A stretch of DNA of 6,056 bases from Dehalococcoidia bacterium SM23_28_2 (GTDB lineage: Bacteria; Chloroflexota; Dehalococcoidia; SM23-28-2). Of this stretch, positions 5,600 to 6,056 are shown piece after piece. The stretch lies in NCBI GenBank assembly GCA_001303545.1, contig LJUA01000084.1, forward strand, positions 1 to 6,056. The letters are read 5' to 3'. A program made the position numbers and the translations under genes. Below the pieces are notes generated by a model. That model ran no database searches. It worked only from the letters and a program-made list of their open reading frames with translations, and had not been told where the DNA came from. Every line of letters begins with the position of its first letter. Position 1 is the first letter of the stretch.

Positions 5600-6056
5600 A
5601 TGGAAGACACAGCCGAATACTGGGACGAGCGCTATCGCCAGGGGCACACCATGCCCGACGAGCCGGCCGATCTCCTGCTGGAGAACTCGTCCCTTCTGCC
5701 CAAAGGCGGCAAGGCCCTGGATGTCGCCATGGGCTCAGGCCGCAACGCCCTCTACCTGGCCTCTCGCGGCTTCCAGGTGACAGGCATCGACCTGTCGGCG
5801 GTGGCGGTGGAGAAGTGCCGCCAGAAGGCCGAGCGCCTGGGCCTGCCCATCGAAGCCCTGGTCGCCGACCTGGAGCACTTCTCCCTTCTCAGCGAAGAGT
5901 ACGACCTCATCGTCAACTTCTACTACTTTCAGCGCAGCCTGACGCCTCAGATCGTCTCTGCCCTCAAGCCGGATGGCGTCCTGGTGTTCGAGAGCTTCAC
6001 CGTCGACCAGCTCCAGTTCGGATGGGGCCCGAAGACGGCCGACCACCTGCTGCGCC
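5600..6056 (+). CDS. Class I SAM-dependent methyltransferase, N-terminal part (cut by right edge)
   Basis: The frame is open from ATG 5600 to the window end, giving 152 residues. It begins MEDTAEYWDERYRQG, typical of the TehB/UbiE-like small-molecule methyltransferase group. The SAM-binding motif I is LDVAMGSGRNALYLA at 40-54, with the ribose-binding acidic residue Asp64 in TGIDLSAVAV (61-70). ADLEHF (89-94) is motif II-like, YDLIVNFYYFQRSL (101-114) is the next strand, and LKPDGVLVFESFTVDQ (122-137) follows. The usual family length is about 190-220, so a C-terminal portion is missing. The substrate cannot be deduced. The ATG has AAGGA only one base upstream, a poor spacing; an in-frame TTG at 5549 preceded by GGAGGG is an alternative, but the homology-like region starts after ATG 5600. 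It is transcribed away from the aromatic operon and need not be functionally related. Confidence 0.88.
   Translation, partial: MEDTAEYWDERYRQGHTMPDEPADLLLENSSLLPKGGKALDVAMGSGRNALYLASRGFQVTGIDLSAVAVEKCRQKAERLGLPIEALVADLEHFSLLSEEYDLIVNFYYFQRSLTPQIVSALKPDGVLVFESFTVDQLQFGWGPKTADHLLR

Noticed and set aside
5735..6046. A 103-codon minus-strand open frame at the right edge
   Set aside because: It is antisense to the methyltransferase, whose SAM-binding motif and start are clear on the plus strand.

Overview
The window is about 6 kb of GC-rich (estimated by eye at just over 60%) bacterial chromosome, densely packed with housekeeping genes. Seven of the eight genes lie on the minus strand and read from right to left. 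One partial gene at the right edge reads divergently on the plus strand. I see no mobile element, CRISPR array, tRNA or rRNA. The gene set (two-domain RibF, ScpA, type Ibeta DAHP synthase with a regulatory N-terminus, AroH-type chorismate mutase, TyrS with an HAVG version of the HIGH motif) fits a high-GC thermophile-like or environmental lineage. Chloroflexota is my best guess, but that rests on overall protein flavour and is weak.

Layout in the direction of minus-strand transcription. A short divergent promoter region (about 5486-5599) separates a class I SAM methyltransferase (plus, cut by the right edge) from a CPBP-family membrane protease. The protease gene overlaps trpA in a GTGA junction. 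After a 107-nt spacer holding two strong hairpins come aroH (chorismate mutase), aroF (DAHP synthase) 12 nt later, and then scpA (condensin kleisin subunit). A sharp intrinsic terminator follows scpA. Only 8 nt beyond its T-run begins ribF (riboflavin kinase/FAD synthetase), which overlaps tyrS (tyrosyl-tRNA synthetase, cut by the left edge) in an ATGA junction.

The theme is aromatic amino acids. AroF commits carbon to the shikimate pathway, AroH directs chorismate to Phe/Tyr, TrpA makes the indole used for tryptophan, and TyrS charges tyrosine. Mixed in are a protease, a chromosome-segregation protein and a flavin enzyme. TrpA has no TrpB beside it and ScpA has no ScpB beside it within the window.

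I did not find a convincing new system. The points most worth a second look are the ribF leader, where a promoter-like sequence precedes an intrinsic terminator placed just before the gene (possible attenuator); the coupling of an orphan trpA to a CPBP protease; the hairpin-rich trpA-aroH spacer; and the palindrome and repeats in the divergent promoter region.
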